A stretch of 46,407 nt of DNA from an uncultured Blastocatellia bacterium (GTDB taxonomy: Bacteria; Acidobacteriota; Blastocatellia; Pyrinomonadales; Pyrinomonadaceae): contig CAMLLD010000053.1 of the NCBI GenBank assembly GCA_946480785.1, positions 1 to 46,407 of the forward strand, in the 5' to 3' direction. Shown here piece by piece: positions 44,308-46,407 of the stretch (within the stretch, counting starts at the first letter, position 1; every line of letters begins with the position of its first letter). A model generated the notes under the pieces. That model saw only the letters and a list, made by a program, of their open reading frames with translations, was not told the DNA's origin and searched no databases. The translations under genes were made by a program, and so were the position numbers.

Positions 44308-46216
44308 CACTCACGTTGATGCTGCGGAAGCGCTGGAGCGGTCTGAGAAGGAACTCGCAGACATCAAATTCGCGCTTGATGAATCCGCGATCGTTGCGAT
44401 CACCGATCAACGTGGCATCATAAATTACGTCAACGACAAGTTCTGCCAGATCTCGAAGTACTCTCGCGAAGAATTACTCGGCCAGGACCATCGCATTATC
44501 AACTCCGCGTATCATCCGAAAGAGTTCATCAGAAACCTTTGGACGACGATAGCCGGCGGCAAAGTTTGGCGTGGCGAGATAAAGAACCGCGCCAAGGACG
44601 GCAGCTTCTATTGGGTAGACACGACGATCGTTCCTTTTCTTAACAGCGAGGGAAAACCGTATCAATACGTCGCGATTCGTAGTGACATCACCGAGCGCAA
44701 ACGTGCTGAGGAGCAGATTCGCGAGCAGGCGGCGTTGTTGGACCAGGCCCAGGACGCCATCCTGGTGCGCGATCTCGAGCAGAACATTCTGTTCTGGAAC
44801 AAGGGCGCGGAAAAGATTTATGGCTGGCCGGCCGAAGATGTGATCGGCAAAAACGCGCAGGAGCTTTTTTATAAAGAACATTCGCCGCAATTCGAAGCTG
44901 CGCGCCAGGCAATCATTCAGGCCGGAGAGTGGAAGGGGGAAATGCACCAGGTGCGGCGGGACGGCACGGCGATCACTGTTGAGAGTCGTTGGACTCTCGT
45001 TCGCGACGAAGAAGGTCGGCCGAAATCAATTCTCATCATCAATACTGACGTGACCGAAAAGAAACGCATGGAATCGCAGTTTCTGCGGGCGCAAAGAATG
45101 GAGTCAATCGGCACGCTCGCGGGCGGAATCGCGCATGATCTGAACAACGTGCTCTCGCCGATCCTGATGGCCATCGACATGCTGCAGTTGAAGTCCACTG
45201 ACGAAAGCAGCCGGAAGTGGTTGGAAGTGTTACGCGCCAATGCGGAACGCGGCGGAAATATGGTGCGTCAGGTTTTGTCGTTTGCGCGCGGCGTCGAAGG
45301 TGAGCGCGTCGCTTTGCAACCAAAGCACCTGATAAAAGAGATCGTGAAGATCCTGCGTGAGACGCTGCCGAAGTCGATCGAGATTACGTTCAAGATTCCC
45401 ACCGACCTTTGGATCATCTCAGCGGACGCGACGCAGATCCATCAGGTGCTGATGAACCTTTGTGTTAATGCGCGCGATGCGATGCCGGAAGGCGGCTCGA
45501 TCTCGATTCGGGCGGAGAACGTTTTCGTTGATGAAAACTATGCGCGCATGCACCTCGAAGCAAAGGCCGGACGCTTTGTGCTGATCACTGTCGCCGACAC
45601 GGGACCGGGAATGCCGCCTGAAGTTCAAAGCCGGATCTTCGAACCGTTTTTCACGACTAAAGAGATGACGAAGGGGACGGGTCTCGGGCTTTCGACCGCG
45701 TTGTCGATCGTTAAGAGCCACGGCGGCTTCATTAACGTGTACAGCGAACTACATCGTGGCAGCCAGTTTTCTGTTTACCTGCCGGCGGTCGAGACGGCTG
45801 AATCCGCTGAAGCAGGAGCGTTGCAAACGGATCTTCCGCTCGGCAGGGGAGAATTGGTGCTCGTCGTGGATGATGAGGAATCGATTCGGGAAATCACGCG
45901 CGGCACGTTGGAAACGTTTGGCTATCAGGTGTTGACCGCGAACGACGGTACCGAAGCGCTGGCAATCTACGCCGACAAGAAGAACGAAATCGCCGTGGTG
46001 TTGACGGACATGGTGATGCCGTTCATGGATGGTCCAGCGACGATCCGCGCTTTGCAGCGCATGAACCCGGCCGTGAAGATAATCGCAGCGAGCGGTTTGG
46101 GAACCGCGCAACGAGCCGGTGAAGGTGCGTTGGAAGGTGTCTCAGTTTTTCTCACCAAGCCCTACACCGCGGAGAAACTACTCAAGACCTTAGCGCAAGT
46201 TTTGAAAGACTTTTAA
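44291..46216 (+). CDS. Hybrid PAS sensor histidine kinase
   Basis: A 641-residue soluble kinase with no membrane spans. PAS domain 1 is about 25-135 ([20 protein letters not shown]). PAS 2 is about 145-258 ([20 protein letters not shown]), each with a PAC tail. HisKA follows with His282 in [17 protein letters not shown]. The HATPase domain is about 375-500 ([27 protein letters not shown]). A C-terminal receiver lies at about 517-640 ([22 protein letters not shown]). It senses a cytoplasmic signal. PAS 1 resembles redox or O2 sensing forms in sequence style, but no cofactor ligand can be assigned. It is paired with the NtrC-type gene by overlap. Confidence 0.93.
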   Translation: MLKPVDTHVDAAEALERSEKELADIKFALDESAIVAITDQRGIINYVNDKFCQISKYSREELLGQDHRIINSAYHPKEFIRNLWTTIAGGKVWRGEIKNRAKDGSFYWVDTTIVPFLNSEGKPYQYVAIRSDITERKRAEEQIREQAALLDQAQDAILVRDLEQNILFWNKGAEKIYGWPAEDVIGKNAQELFYKEHSPQFEAARQAIIQAGEWKGEMHQVRRDGTAITVESRWTLVRDEEGRPKSILIINTDVTEKKRMESQFLRAQRMESIGTLAGGIAHDLNNVLSPILMAIDMLQLKSTDESSRKWLEVLRANAERGGNMVRQVLSFARGVEGERVALQPKHLIKEIVKILRETLPKSIEITFKIPTDLWIISADATQIHQVLMNLCVNARDAMPEGGSISIRAENVFVDENYARMHLEAKAGRFVLITVADTGPGMPPEVQSRIFEPFFTTKEMTKGTGLGLSTALSIVKSHGGFINVYSELHRGSQFSVYLPAVETAESAEAGALQTDLPLGRGELVLVVDDEESIREITRGTLETFGYQVLTANDGTEALAIYADKKNEIAVVLTDMVMPFMDGPATIRALQRMNPAVKIIAASGLGTAQRAGEGALEGVSVFLTKPYTAEKLLKTLAQVLKDF

Positions 46217-46345
46217 GGAACGCCGAAGGCGTGAAAGGTTTGAGGAACGCCGAAGGCGTGAAAGGCTTTGAGGAACGCCGACGGCGTGAAAGGCTTTAAG
46301 GAACGCCGACGGCGTGAAAGGCATTGAGGAACGCCGAAGGCGTTA
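46217..46345. repeat. Five tandem palindromic units (27-28 bp period)
   Basis: GGAACGCCG begins at 46217, 46244, 46272, 46300 and 46328. Each unit contains a small hairpin, ACGCC-GA-AGGCGT or the perfect CGCCGACGGCG form, followed by GAAAGG(C/T)TT(T)(G/A)AG. The array starts directly after the kinase stop codon and resembles REP-type intergenic repeats. The last unit ends AACGCCGAAGGCGTT, the sister form of the palindrome at 77-91. Spacers are too short and too alike for a CRISPR. Confidence 0.85.
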
Positions 46346-46360
46346 ACTAATGCCAGCCCA

Positions 46361-46407
46361 TCTATGAAGCGGTCTCCGTTGTCAAGAGTTTTTTTGAGCA
46401 CACAGGG
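46361..46407 (-). repeat. Second copy of the dispersed composite box
   Basis: On the minus strand CTCTTGACAA (46387-46378 region) and GCTTCATAGA (46370-46361) repeat the two blocks seen at the window start, with a spacer two bases longer. In both copies AACGCYGAARGCGTT-type palindromes follow within 20-60 nt. The copies are inverted relative to each other and sit at the two window ends. Confidence 0.6.

Noticed and set aside
46217..46345. CRISPR array
   Set aside because: The units are contiguous near-identical repeats of 27-28 bp without unique spacers, and no cas genes are present.

Overview
The window reads as a GC-rich, gene-dense bacterial chromosome segment. The SurA-type lipoprotein, the secreted TPR-CHAT protein, the palindromic repeats and the general codon use suggest an Acidobacteriota member, possibly Blastocatellia. 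That placement is an inference from overall character, not from a marker gene. Both ends lie in copies of one dispersed repeat, in inverted orientation, so this may be a whole contig that broke at multicopy sequence.

Layout. 1-5.9 kb: housekeeping genes (RidA, ribosomal protein L28, a SurA-like lipoprotein, an ABC-F ATPase), then a ParS/RES-type toxin-antitoxin pair joined to a BtpA-family gene by 4-nt overlaps. 5.9-9.3 kb: a small helical protein, a 0.5-kb gap with two structured repeats and a short ORF, and an RND/MMPL exporter. 9.3-20.3 kb: the highlight, a six-gene minus-strand operon holding the complete five-gene enediyne 'warhead' cassette. In transcription order it is UnbL (DUF1702), UnbV (FG-GAP/ASPIC), UnbU (membrane), the iterative polyketide synthase PksE (KS-AT-ACP-KR-DH-PPTase) and the thioesterase TebC, followed by an AraC-type regulator. 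Nearly every junction overlaps. As written, PksE is split inside its ketosynthase by what looks like a 5-bp tandem duplication, (CGTTT)2. Removing one copy restores the reading frame and the missing KS motif spacing.

20.7-28.5 kb: secreted or envelope proteins, comprising an unknown exported protein with a probable frameshift, a TPR-CHAT caspase-like protein, a convergent single-pass membrane protein and a subtilisin-family protease. 28.5-36.5 kb: a minus-strand operon whose first genes encode NO/Fe-S repair proteins (ScdA/Ric, hemerythrin). These are followed by a cytochrome-b-like membrane protein, a NasA-type molybdenum nitrate reductase, a four-cluster ferredoxin, a Tat-dependent Rieske protein, two small proteins (DUF6755- and DUF3565-like), a TDT/SLAC1-type anion transporter and a His-rich membrane protein. 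A good sigma-54 promoter match (GGCAC-N5-TTGCA) lies upstream of this operon.

36.7-46.2 kb: phosphoketolase plus acetate kinase (acetyl-phosphate to acetate plus ATP), a convergent MgtA-type P-type ATPase, and an NtrC-family regulator overlapping a hybrid PAS histidine kinase. This two-component pair is a plausible driver of the sigma-54 promoter. The window closes with a five-unit tandem palindromic repeat.

No tRNA, rRNA, CRISPR array or transposase was seen. No enediyne tailoring genes (P450s, glycosyltransferases, apoprotein) lie beside the cassette, so its product could be a polyene or an untailored core rather than a classical enediyne.
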